Source of the DNA: Chloroflexota bacterium
GTDB taxonomy: Bacteria > Chloroflexota > Anaerolineae > Aggregatilineales > Phototrophicaceae
Direction of reading: 5' to 3'
NCBI GenBank assembly: GCA_026708115.1
Contig: JAPOVL010000034.1
Span: forward strand, 1-64,000
DNA: 64,000 nt
Part shown: positions 28,207-36,961 of the stretch, piece after piece
Position numbering within the stretch: position 1 is the stretch's first letter
How the letters are laid out: each line of letters begins with the position of its first letter
Made by a program: the position numbers and the translations under genes
The notes under the pieces: model-generated
What the model was told of the DNA's origin: nothing
What the model saw: only the letters and a program-made list of their open reading frames with translations
Databases searched by the model: none

Positions 28207-28974
28207 CTATCGATACAAATCATGTTCCGGGGCGCGGTTCAAGTCCGACGCTGACCCGGGCGCCGCCGCGACATCAAGCCCGCGGATGACGATGGCGGGA
28301 TAACCCTCATCGGCCTCTCCGCATAATAAATGCGCCGCCGAAGCCAGCAGATCCGCATGTGCCTGCTGCGTCACCTCCAGCTTTCGGCCATACAAGTCCG
28401 TCCTGCCGCGCAGATCCCTAACCGCTGCAATGCCCGCCACTCCGATCGCTACCCCGACATTGCCGACGCGAAAAGGGCGGCCATGCGAATCGCTGATGAC
28501 CACCCCAACCTCGACAGCGAGCGCCTCTCGCAGAGCGTCCCGCAGGTCCGATGCCGAAGCGTCGGGGTCCAGCGGCAGCAATAGCGCGCTATCGTCGCCG
28601 CTTTCGATATTGGATTGATCCAATCCCGAATTTGCCGAAACGAAGCCCAAGCGATGCTGCGTCACCAGCACGCCGCGGCGCGCCCGTGAAACCAGCGTCG
28701 CCTCTTGCAGAACCAGCTCGACCAGTCGCGGATCTTTATCCGTTTCCGCGGCCAGCTCTGCTGCTGCCGACGAAACGGAAACTGCGGCCAATGCCATTTG
28801 GCGTCCCTCGGCCTTGGAAACAATCTTCGATGAGACGACCAGAACATCTCCCTCCGCCAAGGGCAAGCCCGCTGCCAGCGCCCGGTCTGATATGATCGAC
28901 GCAATGTCGTCGCCGGGCTGGATCAGAGGAATATCGGGTATCGCGAAAGCGGAAAAAGACGGGATCGCGCGCAC
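28207..28974 (-). CDS. cofE: CofE: coenzyme F420-0:L-glutamate ligase
   Basis: Adds gamma-linked glutamates to F420-0 with GTP. PDIPLIQPGDDIASIISDRA near 13-32 and EGDVLVVSSKIVSKAEGR (about 41-58) are the family start. LVTQHRLGFVSANSGLDQSNIE near 103-124 holds the metal-binding 'N.G.D.SN' motif. LREALAVEVGVVISDSHGRPFRVGNVGVAIGVAGI near 148-182 completes it. 255 residues, typical of CofE and lacking the FbiB nitroreductase part, which is the next gene. GTG start directly after the npdG stop. Confidence 0.95.
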   Translation of the reverse strand: MRAIPSFSAFAIPDIPLIQPGDDIASIISDRALAAGLPLAEGDVLVVSSKIVSKAEGRQMALAAVSVSSAAAELAAETDKDPRLVELVLQEATLVSRARRGVLVTQHRLGFVSANSGLDQSNIESGDDSALLLPLDPDASASDLRDALREALAVEVGVVISDSHGRPFRVGNVGVAIGVAGIAAVRDLRGRTDLYGRKLEVTQQAHADLLASAAHLLCGEADEGYPAIVIRGLDVAAAPGSASDLNRAPEHDLYR

Positions 28975-28976
28975 GG

Positions 28977-29654
28977 TTATGTATCCAGGCCCGTGATGCG
29001 GATGCCCGCGCCTTTGACCTTGTAGCGCTTGTTGATGTGTAACAAGATGGGCGTCAGCGACTCCACCGCCACCGCGTTCTTGAGCGCGCCGGCATCAATG
29101 CCGCGCATGCCGGCCGCCTCCGCCAATTCGATCGCGGCCGCCTTGGCCTGCGGGTCGTCGGCGCAAACCAGTACGTCACAATCAACAGGCCGATCCAACT
29201 GCTTAAGTTTGACCGCGCTGACATTTTGAAAAGCCGCTGCCACAGCGGCTTCGTCGCCAAGGATGGCCTGGGCTTCCAATGCCGCAGCGCCGCCAGCCGG
29301 CAGATTGACAGCCATGACTTCCGGCGGCTGCAAAGGCACCGTGAGATCAATGACTACCTTGCCGCGACAGACCTCTCCCAGGCCTTGCAAAGTCGGCTTG
29401 TGCGCGGAATAAGGCACGCTGAGAACGATCACGTCGGCTGCGACCGCCGCAGCGGCATTTGACATCCCGCGCAGCAAGTCCCGACCCATTTCAGCGTTCA
29501 TTTCCGCTGAACGCCCAACAGCCTTCTCGAGCGAGCGCGAGCCGATGATCACGCGATAGCCGCTCTGGGCCCAGCGCATCGCCAGTCCCGCGCCTTCCTT
29601 TCCCGTGCCGCCCAGGATCGCCAGCGTCGTCTGGCGCTGATTCGCTTCTGACAT
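28977..29654 (-). CDS. npdG: NADPH-dependent F420 reductase
   Basis: Moves hydride between NADPH and F420. LAILGGTGKEGAGLAMRWAQSGY (about 11-33) is the NADP loop with the GGTGxxG form of this family; IIGSRSLEKA follows, where Ser-Arg favours NADP. VIVLSVPYSAHKPTL and VVIDLTVPLQPP are the next strands; the C-terminal CADDPQAKAAAIELAEAAGMRGIDAGAL is typical. The ATG at 29654 is used instead of the GTG just before it, with GGAG upstream. It heads the compact npdG-cofE-nitroreductase-cofD-cofC set and lies 35 bp after the amidohydrolase gene, suggesting one transcript. Confidence 0.93.
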   Translation of the reverse strand: MSEANQRQTTLAILGGTGKEGAGLAMRWAQSGYRVIIGSRSLEKAVGRSAEMNAEMGRDLLRGMSNAAAAVAADVIVLSVPYSAHKPTLQGLGEVCRGKVVIDLTVPLQPPEVMAVNLPAGGAAALEAQAILGDEAAVAAAFQNVSAVKLKQLDRPVDCDVLVCADDPQAKAAAIELAEAAGMRGIDAGALKNAVAVESLTPILLHINKRYKVKGAGIRITGLDT

Positions 29655-29688
29655 CACTTGTCTTTCTCCGTCTCAATCGGCAAAAGCG

Positions 29689-31041
29689 CTAGGATTGTAA
29701 AGCAAGTTCGGCATTTCGCGTATACCGCTCCCAAACCTTGGGCGCCAGGGCCAGCGCCTCGGCAGCAACCTCCGCTTCGTCCAGGACCAGAATCTCTCGA
29801 TCGCGCATCAGCAACTTGCCCTCACAGATTGTCGTTGTCACCATCGATGATTCGAAACCGAAAAGCAAGTGCCAGGGTAAGTTCCCCTCGTTCAGAGGGG
29901 TGAAGGGCTGGTAATCAACGAAGATCAGGTCTGCCTTGGCTCCCGGCGCAATTTGCCCAATTGCGCTGCCCGGGAAGAAGCGCTCGACCAAGCGAGCGTT
30001 GTTTTCCCAAGCCATCTGGGCGATATGCATCCCGTTGGCGGCGCGCGGATCCCTCTGAACCACTTTGTGCAAGAGGTAGGCAGTTTTCCATTCCGCCCAC
30101 ATATTGTTGCTGAAGCCATCATTGCCCAAGCAGAGCTTGAGGCCATCCGCGAGCAGGCCGTCTATATCAGCCGCGCCCACGCCGTTATTCATGTTGGAGC
30201 GCGGCTGATGGCTGATCCATACGCCCCGCTCGCGCAAGATCTCTCTTTCGCTTTGGTCAATATGCACGCAGTGGGCGGCGATGGTATTTTCGCGCCAGAT
30301 GCCGTACTCATCCAGGCGCTGGACGACGCGCTTGCCGCTGCGATTGAGGCTATCTCGCTCGTCCGCCTCGTGCTCGGCAACGTGAATATGGTAGCCGCTA
30401 TCGGCGGGCGCCGATAGCGCGCAAGCGCGCAAACTGGCCTCATCCAGCGTCAAACTGGCGTGCAGGCCAAAAGTGCCGCGTATGCGCGGGTGCTCGGCGC
30501 TTTTCTTCATGAAGCGCAAGTTCTCGTCGATGCCCGCTTCCATCTTGTCCATGCCGTCGCGGTCGCTGACTTCGTAACAGAGGACCGCGCGCAATCCAGA
30601 CTGATCGACGGCCTCGGCAATCCTGTCGAGACTGCCGGCGATGTAGTTGGGGCTGGCATGGTGATCGACCAGACAGGTAGTCCCGTGCTTGATGGCGTCC
30701 ACCAAACAGACCAAGGCGCTGCTGCGCACACTCTCGCTGTCAAGCGCCTTGTCCAGCGGCCACCACAGGCGTTCCAGGATTTGTGGAAAATCGCGCGGCG
30801 GCGCCCCGGGAATGGCCATGCCCCGCGCGTAAGCGCCGTAAAAATGCGTATGCGCGCAAATATTGCCCGGCATCACATATTGACTTTTCGCGTCCAGGCG
30901 CTCAACCTCCGGATAGTCGCGCAGCAACTCTTGCTGGCGCCCGACCGCCGCTATCCGGCCCTCTTCAATTAAGACGGCGCCGTTCGCGACTATGCTCGCG
31001 TCTTTTCCTAAAGTAACAACCTGTGCATTCGTGATTAGCAT
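29689..31041 (-). CDS. ssnA: SsnA-type amidohydrolase
   Basis: A metal-dependent amidohydrolase of the SsnA group found in purine-degradation clusters. It starts MLITNAQVVTLGKDASI. Metal ligands are seen in MPGNICAHTHFYGAYARGMA (about 57-76), HIHVAEHEADE (about 218-228), IAAHCVHID (about 254-262) and CLGNDGFSNNMW (about 304-315). About 450 residues. The ATG at 31041 is preferred to an upstream GTG because GGAAGGTCGG precedes it. Published work on gut anaerobes places SsnA in anaerobic urate/purine breakdown; its exact reaction is not settled in what I can state here. Confidence 0.9.
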   Translation of the reverse strand: MLITNAQVVTLGKDASIVANGAVLIEEGRIAAVGRQQELLRDYPEVERLDAKSQYVMPGNICAHTHFYGAYARGMAIPGAPPRDFPQILERLWWPLDKALDSESVRSSALVCLVDAIKHGTTCLVDHHASPNYIAGSLDRIAEAVDQSGLRAVLCYEVSDRDGMDKMEAGIDENLRFMKKSAEHPRIRGTFGLHASLTLDEASLRACALSAPADSGYHIHVAEHEADERDSLNRSGKRVVQRLDEYGIWRENTIAAHCVHIDQSEREILRERGVWISHQPRSNMNNGVGAADIDGLLADGLKLCLGNDGFSNNMWAEWKTAYLLHKVVQRDPRAANGMHIAQMAWENNARLVERFFPGSAIGQIAPGAKADLIFVDYQPFTPLNEGNLPWHLLFGFESSMVTTTICEGKLLMRDREILVLDEAEVAAEALALAPKVWERYTRNAELALQS

Positions 31042-31088
31042 CTTCCGACCTTCCACTTCAAACCAGCGACCGGCACGGCGGGCCGCGC

Positions 31089-31526
31089 TCAGCGCGCATA
31101 GTAGAGCCGATCGACATAAAAACCCGCGTCGCTGTAGAGATCAGGGATCGAATCGGCACTGATGAATCGATCCCAGGTGGTTCTTATGAAACTAAAAGAG
31201 CGCCTTGGTTCGTTCGCGATCGGCGGGTCCTTTTCGATCAAGTGGCGGAACTGCACCTTGTAATACAGCTCTTCAGCACGCTTGTCTTCTTCCGGCAGCA
31301 AATCCCGCCGCCGCGCCAGTTCGACCCCGGTGATGCGCGCAAAGGCGGCAATGGCGCCACCCGCATCACCGAAACTGCTGGCGCTGAGAAACAGCGCGAT
31401 ATACTCAGCCTCGATCCCCCGCGGCATTTGCCGCAGCGGGATGCGATACCAATGCCGTTGGCGAGCAATCTCCAGGTCTTTTACGCGTTTGATAACGCCA
31501 ACCAGGACGCGGTCATCCGCATACAT
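31089..31526 (-). CDS. Conserved hypothetical protein (YADDRVLVGVI family)
   Basis: About 145 residues, starting MYADDRVLVGVIKRVKDLEI. It has the pattern HWYRIPLRQMPRG, AEYIALFLSA and LYYKVQFRHL that I recall from a small family common in Chloroflexota, often beside helicase genes; its function is unknown. It ends RLYYAR. A longer reading to 31586 would begin inside a family A repeat and is rejected. There are no membrane segments. It lies between the repeat cluster and ssnA. Confidence 0.75.
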   Translation of the reverse strand: MYADDRVLVGVIKRVKDLEIARQRHWYRIPLRQMPRGIEAEYIALFLSASSFGDAGGAIAAFARITGVELARRRDLLPEEDKRAEELYYKVQFRHLIEKDPPIANEPRRSFSFIRTTWDRFISADSIPDLYSDAGFYVDRLYYAR

Positions 31527-31538
31527 GGTTTTTCTCAA

Positions 31539-31598
31539 CCGCCCGGGGCCTAACCAGCGAAAAAGACACAAGCATGCCCCGCTCACATAAAATAGTAT
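31539..31598 (-). repeat. Family A repeat, partial inverted copy A4a
   Basis: CCGGGGCCTAACCAGCGAAAA, then GACACAAGCATGCCCCGCTCAC, match in reverse the right part of the copy at 33134-33240. It lies directly 5' of the YADDRVLVGVI gene (minus strand). Confidence 0.6.
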
Positions 31599-31631
31599 AC
31601 CCGCTCGGCCACCACAAATCGCGACAAAAAA

Positions 31632-31725
31632 AGCCGCTCGGGCCCTAACCGGCGCATCGTCCTGCCGCGCTCACACAGTATAACAAACCTTCTCGTCGCA
31701 TGAGCGACGCGGTTCATCATATAAG
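31632..31725 (-). repeat. Family A repeat, inverted copy A4b
   Basis: GCCGCTCGGGCCCTAACCGGCG, CTGCCGCGCTCACACAG and TCTCGTCGCATGAGCGACGCGG (quoted in parts) match the full element in reverse. Lies just downstream of the PLP enzyme gene at 31730. Confidence 0.7.
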
Positions 31726-31729
31726 AGAT

Positions 31730-33124
31730 CTAGCGAATCGCTCGCCTCTGCTCGCGCTGTGCCAGCAATCGCCCGTCAATCTCCTCAACACGTTCCTGAT
31801 GGCCGATCCACCAAGCGGGATCGCGCTGCGCATCGAGTTCCGCTACCGACTTTCCTTGCTGCTCGACCCAAGTGTAGTATTTGAGATTGTGCCAACGTTC
31901 GCGCGCTTCTCGGCTGCCTTCTTGCACCCAGTCGATCCCGGCGCGGCGAAAACAGCCGTCGACAATCGCCGTGGCGCCGGCCTCGTCCAGCGGGCCCTGG
32001 GCATCCCGCAGCTTCGACATCACCGACCCGTATCGTTCCATAGCATCAGTGGCCACCGTCACCACAACATCGTCCGAGGACATGCCATAAAATTTGGCAG
32101 TTTTGATCGCGCCAATGATGTTGCAGATGCCGCTGATCCCCAAGATCTGGGCCAGGAATTGGATCTGAGCTTCGTCTATTCCAAAACGGCGCGTCAAGGT
32201 TTGACGCCCCGTTTCTTCCGCCAGCAGGCGCAGACCTTGGAGACAGTCCCTATCATCAATTGCCATCAGCGCGTCCATGTTGAGCACATTGTGGATCCAG
32301 GTGACATGTTTGTCGCCGATGCCCTGGATCTCGTGGGCGCCATAACCGTTGTTATACAAGGTGGGGCACTGTATCGGTTCCAGCCCAATAATCTTGTGAT
32401 CGGGCCAGACCTGCTTGAGCCGGTCGCCTGCGGCAATCGTGCCGGCGCTGCCCATAGCCGAAACATATGCCGATATCCGGCCGCTGCCGATGCCGTTGCG
32501 CTGCAAATCGCCCGCCAATTCGACAAGCGTATTGCCGGTCACGTGATAATGGAATCGGTAATTGCCCATCACCTCGAACTGATTGAGAATGCGGATATTG
32601 GCATCGCTCGCGCGCAGTCGCTTGACCTCGTCATAGATTTCCTTGACATTGCTTTCGCTGCCCGCCGTGCGTATGATGCGCGCGCCATAACTCCTGATGC
32701 GTTCAAAACGTTCCTCGCTCATTTCTTCCGGCAAGACCACGACGCTGTCGTATTCCATCCGGCAGCCGATGAAGGCGCCGCCAATGCCATAATTCCCGGT
32801 CGAAGGCCAAACCAAGGTATGCAGCGCCGGGTCCACCTGGCCCATTAACTGCATCTCGAGCAGCACAGAATAAGCCGCCCCGACCTTGTGACTGCCTGAA
32901 GGGAAGCGGCCGCCGTAGATCAAAACAATCTCGGCCTCCACGCCAGTTAATGCCTTGGGCAGGACCACATGATAGATCTCGTTATTCGGGTCGCGCCAGG
33001 TGATGTTGTAGAGATTGACCGGGTTTAATGGATCCGCATCCAAGGCCGCCACCGCATCCGCTCGCAGTGCCGGATTAATCTTCTGCGGATGCAACATCTC
33101 TTCAAAGGTTGGCCCGGTTACCAT
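31730..33124 (-). CDS. PLP-dependent beta-family enzyme (cysteine synthase/tryptophan synthase-beta fold)
   Basis: Fold-type II PLP enzyme. The Schiff-base Lys is in FPSGSHKVGAAYSVL (about 74-88); STGNYGIGGAFIGCRM near 110 is the phosphate/substrate loop; AMGSAGTIAAGDRLKQVWP near 224 binds the PLP phosphate; GISGICNIIGAIKTAKFYGM near 345. The 464 residues are longer than cysteine synthase. It lacks the Arg-Phe-Gly-Leu-Asn-x-Phe-Lys signature of YgeX (diaminopropionate ammonia-lyase), the PLP enzyme of the enterobacterial cluster, although it sits at a comparable place. The reaction is unknown; an ammonia-lyase or beta-replacement is likely. The Shine-Dalgarno GGGGAG adjoins a family A repeat. 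Confidence 0.8.
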   Translation of the reverse strand: MVTGPTFEEMLHPQKINPALRADAVAALDADPLNPVNLYNITWRDPNNEIYHVVLPKALTGVEAEIVLIYGGRFPSGSHKVGAAYSVLLEMQLMGQVDPALHTLVWPSTGNYGIGGAFIGCRMEYDSVVVLPEEMSEERFERIRSYGARIIRTAGSESNVKEIYDEVKRLRASDANIRILNQFEVMGNYRFHYHVTGNTLVELAGDLQRNGIGSGRISAYVSAMGSAGTIAAGDRLKQVWPDHKIIGLEPIQCPTLYNNGYGAHEIQGIGDKHVTWIHNVLNMDALMAIDDRDCLQGLRLLAEETGRQTLTRRFGIDEAQIQFLAQILGISGICNIIGAIKTAKFYGMSSDDVVVTVATDAMERYGSVMSKLRDAQGPLDEAGATAIVDGCFRRAGIDWVQEGSREARERWHNLKYYTWVEQQGKSVAELDAQRDPAWWIGHQERVEEIDGRLLAQREQRRAIR

Positions 33125-33133
33125 AGCTTTCTC

Positions 33134-33240
33134 CCCTGTTTACGTAAGCCGCGTCGCTCAGGCGACGAGACGGCAGCCGATTTTGCCTGAGCGCGGCATT
33201 CCTGTGTCCTTTTCGCCGGTTACGCGCCGAGCGGCTGCTG
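33134..33240 (+). repeat. Family A repeat, copy A5
   Basis: Longest form: GTTTACGTAAGCCGCGTCG, GATTTTGCCTGAGCGCGG, then CCTTTTCGCCGGTTACGCG and CCGAGCGGCTGC. CCGCGTCGCTCAGGC and GCCTGAGCGCGG can pair, giving an imperfect hairpin. Ends next to the start of the PLP enzyme gene. Confidence 0.8.
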
Positions 33241-33247
33241 CTTCCCG

Positions 33248-33496
33248 CTAGTTGTCGTCTAGACCCGCGTCGATCTCCAATTGCTGTGCGAGAATGCGCA
33301 TTTCGTTTTGTACCTCAGTCCGGCGGCGCGCCAATTCTCGATATGCCGCGAAGTCAGCCTCAGACATCGATTCGGTGCCGCCGCCATGCCGCATGATCAG
33401 ATCATCTATCCGCTTGTCCAAGGATTCATAATCCCCGACCAGCTCGCGATAGCGCTGTACCAGCTCCAACTGATCCGACTTTTTCGACTGGCTCAT
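33248..33496 (-). CDS. Small helical/coiled-coil protein of unknown function
   Basis: 82 residues, highly charged and predicted to be helical: SQSKKSDQLELVQRYRELV, YESLDKRIDDLIMRHGGG and DFAAYRELARRRTEVQNEM, with heptad-like spacing. AAAGGA lies five bases before the ATG, and the ATG overlaps the glycosyltransferase stop by four bases, so it is very likely real and translated by coupling. No family recognised and no membrane segment. A structural or regulatory partner of a neighbour is possible. Confidence 0.7.
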   Translation of the reverse strand: MSQSKKSDQLELVQRYRELVGDYESLDKRIDDLIMRHGGGTESMSEADFAAYRELARRRTEVQNEMRILAQQLEIDAGLDDN

Positions 33497-34527
33497 TCCG
33501 GTCCTTTCGGCGGCGCCTGAACTCCGTCTTCTCGGCCAGGATCGCGACCGTCGGCTCGCATGACCCGCTGGTTCCGCACCCCCGGCTCGCTGATCCCGGC
33601 CGTCGAAGCCACGACGTAGAGCGGCCTGTCGCGCGTTTCGTCGTAGGTGCGGGCAACATATTGACCGAGGATGAACAAGAAGAACAACTGGAATGAACTG
33701 AGCAGCAGCAGCAATACGATCGTGGTCGCTTGCCCGCCAAAAAACTCTTCGCCCATTGTGATGCGCAAAACGGAAATCACGATGCCTACCAGCAGCGACA
33801 AAATCCCCAGTATCAAACTAATATACAACATGATCTGCAAGGGGAAAAACGAAAAACTGGTGACGGCGTCAAGCGCGAAGGCGATCATCTTGCGCCAAGG
33901 ATACTTCGTTTCCCCCCAGACTCGTTTTTCGCGCGTGTAAGGCACGCCAGTCTGTCTGTAGCCGACCCAACTGGTCATGCCTCTGATGAAGCGGTGGTGT
34001 TCGCGCATTTGCCGCAGCACGGCAGCCACCTTGGCATCCATCAGCCGGAAATCTCCTGTATCAACCGGAATGCTGATGTCTGTGATACGATGGATCATCC
34101 GATAAAACAATTTGGCGCTGGTCCTTTTCAGGAAGCTCTCTCCCCTACGCTCCGTGCGGACAGCGTAAACGACATCGTATCCTGCTTTCCATTTGGCGAT
34201 CAACTGGGGAATGACCGCCGGCGGATCTTGCAGATCGGCATCGATGAGCACCACTGCCGCGCCAGAGGCATAATCCACCCCGGCCGTTACGGCAATCTGG
34301 TGGCCAAAGTTGCGGGCGAAACTGATGACCTTGATCCGACGGTCAGCCTGCGCCAACTCTTCCATTATTTCCAGCGAGCCGTCGACGCTGCCGTCGTTGA
34401 CGAGCAGCAATTCCCAGGTCTCGCCGGTGGAATCCAGCGCCTTACGCACCTCCTCATAGAATCTGCGCAGATTGCCGGCTTCGTTGTAGACCGGCGCCAC
34501 GATCGAGTAGCGGGGTTTCTCAGCCAT
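33493..34527 (-). CDS. Family 2 glycosyltransferase, GtrB/dolichol-phosphate mannosyltransferase-like
   Basis: Transfers a sugar from a nucleotide donor to an undecaprenyl-phosphate-type lipid at the inner face of the membrane. YSIVAPVYNEAGNLRRFYEEV (7-27) starts the GT-A domain; LLLVNDGSVDGS and VVLIDADLQDPPAVIP hold the DxD-like metal site (DAD); DTGDFRLMDAKV near 156 is family-typical. Two TM helices near 220-245 and 260-290 anchor it. The start overlaps the preceding threonine synthase-like gene by eight bases. The C-terminal 35 residues are Gly/Arg rich. No link to purine metabolism is evident. Confidence 0.9.
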   Translation of the reverse strand: MAEKPRYSIVAPVYNEAGNLRRFYEEVRKALDSTGETWELLLVNDGSVDGSLEIMEELAQADRRIKVISFARNFGHQIAVTAGVDYASGAAVVLIDADLQDPPAVIPQLIAKWKAGYDVVYAVRTERRGESFLKRTSAKLFYRMIHRITDISIPVDTGDFRLMDAKVAAVLRQMREHHRFIRGMTSWVGYRQTGVPYTREKRVWGETKYPWRKMIAFALDAVTSFSFFPLQIMLYISLILGILSLLVGIVISVLRITMGEEFFGGQATTIVLLLLLSSFQLFFLFILGQYVARTYDETRDRPLYVVASTAGISEPGVRNQRVMRADGRDPGREDGVQAPPKGPE

Positions 34528-35779
34528 GGGCGCTCGCTCGATTCAGCGCCGTACGCGCCGCCTCGACACTTGGCGCGACTCGTATCCCCCCCGATACTGC
34601 TTGACGCGCCCGGGCAACATCTTTCAGACCATTGCCAGTGATCAGCAGGCACAAGCTCTCTTCGCGGTCGACCAATCCAGCGGCCACCGCCTGCCATGCT
34701 CCGGCGAAAGTCGCCGCCGCCGCAGGCTCTGCGAAGACGCCGCTCAATTGAGCCAATTGCGGGATCGCCGCAACGATCTCGGCATCGGATACGGTGACAA
34801 AGGCGCCCTCGCTGGCGCGAACCGCCCGTAGCGCTTTGGCGCGATCGCGCGGCAATTCCGATGCGATGCTGTCGGCCACCGTCGTAACCGGGGCGCGTCT
34901 GATAGCCTGCGCCTCCAGTCCATCATGCCAGGCCCGGGCCAAGACGGCGCTGCCGGCCGCCTGCACGCCGATCAAACGCGGAACCGTTTCGATCCAGCCC
35001 AGACGATGCAAATCAAAAAATCCCTTGTGCAAACCGCTGATGATGCTGCCGTCGCCGACGCTGACAGCCACGACATCCGGAACCCCCCAGCGCAATTGTT
35101 CAGCGATTTCCAAGGCGACCGTCTTTTTGCCTTCGGTGGTGAAGGGATTGACGCCCGTATTGCGCGAATACCAGCCTTCCTCGGCGCAATATGCCATGCA
35201 GAGGTCGAAGGCATCATCGTAACTGCCTTCCACCAGCAAAACGGTAGCGCCATAGACCAGCAATTGAGCCACCTTTGCTTCCGGGGCATTATGCGGCACA
35301 AAAATGACGATGTCTATCTGCGGCACGGCAGCGCCCAAACCCGCCAGCGCGGCAGCCGCGTTGCCAGTGCTGGCTGTGCTGACCGTGCTGATCCCCAGCT
35401 CCAGCGCCCGCGCCAAAACCAGCGTACTGGCGCGGTCCTTCAGCGACCCGGTGGGGTTGGCGCCCTCATCTTTTATCCAGGCGCGCTCGACGCCCAGGGC
35501 ATGGGCGATTCTGGGCGCCGCGTACAGGGGCGTCCAGCCCACGTCGAGGGGCGGGACCGGGCTATCCGGGGCAATAGGCAGAAGCGCCTTGTAGCGCCAA
35601 CTATTGGCTTGACGATCCGCCGCCAGCGCATCGCGATCCAGGGAGGCGCCCAGCGCTTCATAGTCGTAAAGGATATCGAGCGTTCCCAATTCGCCATGCT
35701 GCGGGCAGGTATAGATTAAGCCGTCGCCACTAAGGCTACAGCCACCGATGACACAACGAAACTCTCTTATCTCCGCCAT
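34520..35779 (-). CDS. Threonine synthase-like PLP enzyme
   Basis: Fold-type II PLP enzyme of the threonine synthase group. The N-terminus FRCVIGGCSLSG and TCPQHGELGTLDILYDY form the zinc-ribbon-like start seen in bacterial threonine synthases. The Schiff-base Lys is in DEGANPTGSLKDRAS (about 104-118), with TASTGNAAAALAGLGA near 134 and VGDGSIISGLHKGF near 242 for the PLP phosphate. 419 residues. It lies directly upstream of the glycosyltransferase and downstream of carbamate kinase. It may be the cell's threonine synthase (thrC) or a lyase of the purine pathway; the context does not decide. Neither thrA nor thrB is close. Confidence 0.8.
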   Translation of the reverse strand: MAEIREFRCVIGGCSLSGDGLIYTCPQHGELGTLDILYDYEALGASLDRDALAADRQANSWRYKALLPIAPDSPVPPLDVGWTPLYAAPRIAHALGVERAWIKDEGANPTGSLKDRASTLVLARALELGISTVSTASTGNAAAALAGLGAAVPQIDIVIFVPHNAPEAKVAQLLVYGATVLLVEGSYDDAFDLCMAYCAEEGWYSRNTGVNPFTTEGKKTVALEIAEQLRWGVPDVVAVSVGDGSIISGLHKGFFDLHRLGWIETVPRLIGVQAAGSAVLARAWHDGLEAQAIRRAPVTTVADSIASELPRDRAKALRAVRASEGAFVTVSDAEIVAAIPQLAQLSGVFAEPAAAATFAGAWQAVAAGLVDREESLCLLITGNGLKDVARARQAVSGGIRVAPSVEAARTALNRASAHG

Positions 35780-35796
35780 TGCCTTGTCATCATAAT

Positions 35797-36750
35797 TCAG
35801 CCGCCCGGAATAATGCGCGTACCGGTCTCGTGATGCAAGGCCCGCGCCAGATTGGCCGGATTGGTTATGATGGCGCGAGGTCCGCCGTTGTGTACGAAAT
35901 CGACCGCCGCTTCGATTTTGGGAAACATGCTGCCGCGCGCGAAATGTCCTTCGTCAAGATAGCGATGCGCCTCTTGCAAGGTCATGACATCCAGGGCGTA
36001 TTCGTCGGGACTGTTGAAGTGCAAGCACACTTTCTCCACGCCGGTAGAAATCAACAATAAATCGGCGCGCAAAGTCTGCGCCAGCAAACTGCTGGCGCGG
36101 TCTTTATCGATGACGGCGTCTACCCCGCGCAAGCTGCCCACTTCGTTGCGCACCACCGGCACGCCCCCGCCGCCACAGACAATCACGATGTATCCAGCCA
36201 GCACCATAGCCTGTATGGCGTTGATTTCGTTGATCACCAAGGGCTTCGGCGACGCCACAACCCGGCGCCAACCCCGCCCGGCGTCTTCGACCATGTGCCA
36301 ACCCTGCTCCGTCGCAGCTCTGGCTTCTTCCTCTGTCATGAAGCCGCCTATTGGCTTGTCAGGATGGTCAAAGGCGGGATCTTCCGGATCAACGCGCATC
36401 TGCGTGATGATGGTGGCGACGGTATGATTCATGCCCACGCGCCGCAAGGAGTTGTCCAGCGCCTGCTGCAGCATATAGCCGATGCTGCCCTGGGTATCCG
36501 CCACCACCAGATCCAGCGGCACATCGTGAATATCCGCTTCTCGCTTGGCGACTTCGGCCCGGTTAAGTATGTAACCGACTTGCGGTCCATTGCCGTGGGT
36601 GATCACGACCTGCCAGCCGTCGGCGATCATATCGGCGATATGCCGACAAGTTTCGCGCACGGCTTCCCACTGCCGGTCGATCTCCGGATTGCTCGGATCG
36701 GTAATCAGCGAATTGCCGCCAATTGCCACCACCACCAGTTTGTCGATCAT
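35797..36750 (-). CDS. arcC: Carbamate kinase
   Basis: Converts carbamoyl phosphate and ADP into carbamate and ATP, the energy-conserving last step of carbamoyl-producing catabolism. VVVAIGGNSLI (6-16) is the phosphate loop of the amino-acid kinase fold; QVVITHGNGPQVGYIL (about 48-63), IVCGGGGVPVV (about 190-200) and the end FARGSMFPKIEAAVDFV near 273 with AIITNP are diagnostic. 317 residues. Its partner here is the YgeW-type carbamoyltransferase next to it, matching the yqeA-ygeW pairing of the E. coli cluster. GAAAGAGA precedes the ATG, at the border of a family A repeat. Confidence 0.95.
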   Translation of the reverse strand: MIDKLVVVAIGGNSLITDPSNPEIDRQWEAVRETCRHIADMIADGWQVVITHGNGPQVGYILNRAEVAKREADIHDVPLDLVVADTQGSIGYMLQQALDNSLRRVGMNHTVATIITQMRVDPEDPAFDHPDKPIGGFMTEEEARAATEQGWHMVEDAGRGWRRVVASPKPLVINEINAIQAMVLAGYIVIVCGGGGVPVVRNEVGSLRGVDAVIDKDRASSLLAQTLRADLLLISTGVEKVCLHFNSPDEYALDVMTLQEAHRYLDEGHFARGSMFPKIEAAVDFVHNGGPRAIITNPANLARALHHETGTRIIPGG

Positions 36751-36764
36751 CGTCGGTCTCTTTC

Positions 36765-36855
36765 AACTGTTTACCGAAACCGCGTCGCGCAGGCGCCGAA
36801 ACAGCTTGCGATTTCGCCTGAGCGAGGCAAACCTATTCCTTGCCGCCCAGCGGCT
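36765..36855 (+). repeat. Family A repeat, copy A6
   Basis: GTTTACCGAAACCGCGTCG, CGCAGGCGCCGAAACAGC, GATTTCGCCTGAGCGAGG and TTGCCGCCCAGCGGC. Lies directly upstream of the carbamate kinase start (minus strand). Confidence 0.75.
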
Positions 36856-36961
36856 ATCGCTATGCGGCTAGAGCCCCGTGCAAAGGCATGAAGCATCGGC
36901 ACAGCGACAATGCTCGTTTCTTCTGGCAAATTTGCCCCGTACTATAGCGATCAAGCGCGGC

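Noticed and set aside
31527..31586. Longer N-terminus for the YADDRVLVGVI protein
   Set aside because: It would be translated from a family A repeat; the family start is MYADDRVLVGVI.
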